DNA of 5,584 bases, taken from positions 1 to 5,584 of the forward strand of contig JACRAA010000328.1 of assembly GCA_016213595.1 (NCBI GenBank). Reading direction: 5' to 3'. Positions 4,893 through 5,584 of the stretch are shown here, one piece after another. The stretch is from Actinomycetota bacterium (lineage in GTDB: Bacteria; Actinomycetota; Actinomycetes; Propionibacteriales; Propionibacteriaceae). The position numbers and the translations under genes were made by a program. The notes beneath the pieces were generated by a model that had not been told where the DNA came from, ran no database searches, and was given only the letters and a program-made list of their open reading frames with translations. Within the stretch, counting starts at the first letter, position 1. Each line of letters opens with the position of its first letter.

Positions 4893-5584
4893 TGCTCGGC
4901 CCCGCCCACAGGTTGAGCCCGCCCTCGGTCGCGTGCCGGTCGATGGCGGCGAGCTCGTCCTCGGTGAACGCGATGTTCTTCACCGCGGCGACGGAGTCCT
5001 CCAGCTGACGCACGCTCGATGCGCCGATGAGGGCCGACGTCACGGTGTCACGACGGAGCACCCAGGCGATCGCGAGCTGGGCGAGGGTCTGGCCACGCCC
5101 TGCCGCGATGTCGTTCAGCGCGGCGATGTGGGCGATGTTCTCCTCGGTGAGGAGGTCGGGCGACAGGGACTTCCCCTGTGCCGCGCGAGATCCCTCCGGG
5201 ATGCCGCCGAGGTACTTGTCGGTCAACATGCCCTGCGCAAGCGGCGAGAATGCGATGCAGCCCACCCCGGTCTCGTCGAGCACGTCCAGCAGTCCCTCCT
5301 CGACCCATCGGTTGAGCATCGAGTACGACGGCTGGTGGATCAGCAGCGGCGTACCGAGCGCGGTGAGGATCTCGACGGCCATCTGGGTTCGCTGCGGGGA
5401 GTACGACGAGATGCCGACGTAGCGGGCGCGGCCCGAGCGGACGACATGGTCCAACGCACCCATCGTCTCCTCCAGCGGCGTCTTCGGGTCGGCGCGGTGG
5501 TGGTAGAAGATGTCGACGTGGTCGACGCCCATGCGCCGGAGCGAGGCGTCGAGCGAGGACAGCAGGTACTTGCGGGACCCCCAC
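4885..5584 (-). CDS. Aldo/keto reductase, YghZ/L-glyceraldehyde 3-phosphate reductase type (5' end off window)
   Basis: NADPH-dependent oxidoreductase of the AKR superfamily, closest in memory to E. coli YghZ (Gpr, AKR14), which reduces L-glyceraldehyde 3-phosphate and also detoxifies aldehydes such as methylglyoxal. The C-terminal 232 residues are visible. The frame is open to the right edge and begins WGSRKYLLSSLDASLRRMG, which aligns inside the family, so roughly the first third is missing, including the catalytic Asp, Tyr and Lys. The catalytic His is probably the second one in FYHHRAD. Matches to YghZ include VGISSYSPQRTQ, LLIHQPSYSMLNRWVE, GVGCIAFSPLAQGMLTDKYL, the cofactor-binding LIGASSVRQLEDSV and the C-terminal GGLNLWAGPS. 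The internal ATG at 5532 is not the start. Length at the C-terminus is normal for the family. The stop codon lies inside an 18-base tandem repeat. It converges on the lipoprotein gene and shares no obvious pathway with it. Confidence 0.93.
   Translation of the reverse strand, partial: WGSRKYLLSSLDASLRRMGVDHVDIFYHHRADPKTPLEETMGALDHVVRSGRARYVGISSYSPQRTQMAVEILTALGTPLLIHQPSYSMLNRWVEEGLLDVLDETGVGCIAFSPLAQGMLTDKYLGGIPEGSRAAQGKSLSPDLLTEENIAHIAALNDIAAGRGQTLAQLAIAWVLRRDTVTSALIGASSVRQLEDSVAAVKNIAFTEDELAAIDRHATEGGLNLWAGPSRA

Noticed and set aside
4104..4916. A 270-codon open frame on the plus strand
   Set aside because: It is in another frame of the lipoprotein gene, is Arg/His/Pro-rich, and runs into the convergent repeat; the lipobox frame is clearly the real one.
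5530..5532. ATG at 5532 as the start of the aldo/keto reductase
   Set aside because: The upstream in-frame sequence to the window edge continues the family alignment (WGSRKYLL...SLRRMG), so this methionine is internal.

Overview
This window looks like chromosomal DNA from a high-GC actinobacterium (Actinomycetota). The base composition is strongly G+C-rich, codon third positions are nearly all G/C, and GTG is used as a start. Two lipoproteins carry typical lipoboxes, and the transporter has the corynebacterial gluABC gene order. Genus cannot be fixed from the sequence alone. Nothing points to a phage, plasmid, transposon or CRISPR locus.

Layout. On the minus strand, reading from about 4000 down to 1, lies one compact transcription unit: an M20-family metallo-hydrolase of the PM20D1/carboxypeptidase-S type (3860-2412), then gluA (ABC ATPase, 2389-1646), gluB (substrate-binding lipoprotein, 1633-650) and the first 187 codons of gluC (permease, from 563 off the left edge). 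A second permease (gluD) would be expected beyond position 1. Gaps between these genes are 22, 12 and 86 bases, and the last holds a small stem-loop. Divergent from the hydrolase is a plus-strand gene for an LppX/LolA-like lipoprotein (4048-4812). The roughly 190-base divergent spacer contains a 15/19 match to the DtxR/IdeR iron-box consensus, nested in inverted repeats. At the right edge, a YghZ-type aldo/keto reductase (minus, 5584-4885, N-terminus off the window) converges on the lipoprotein gene. The two are separated by 72 bases made of stem-loops and a degenerate 18-base tandem repeat that runs through the reductase stop codon.

How the genes may work together. GluA-GluB-GluC form an importer for a polar amino acid (glutamate/glutamine/aspartate class). 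The upstream hydrolase belongs to a family that releases amino acids from N-acyl amino acids or dipeptides, so a scavenge-and-import or internal processing unit is a reasonable inference. The lipoprotein is an envelope protein that probably binds or carries a lipid or hydrophobic ligand. The reductase appears unrelated. No dramatic new system is evident. The points most worth checking are the candidate iron box in the divergent promoter, the hydrolase-transporter linkage, the tiny ORF overlapping the hydrolase start, and the repeat at the reductase stop codon.
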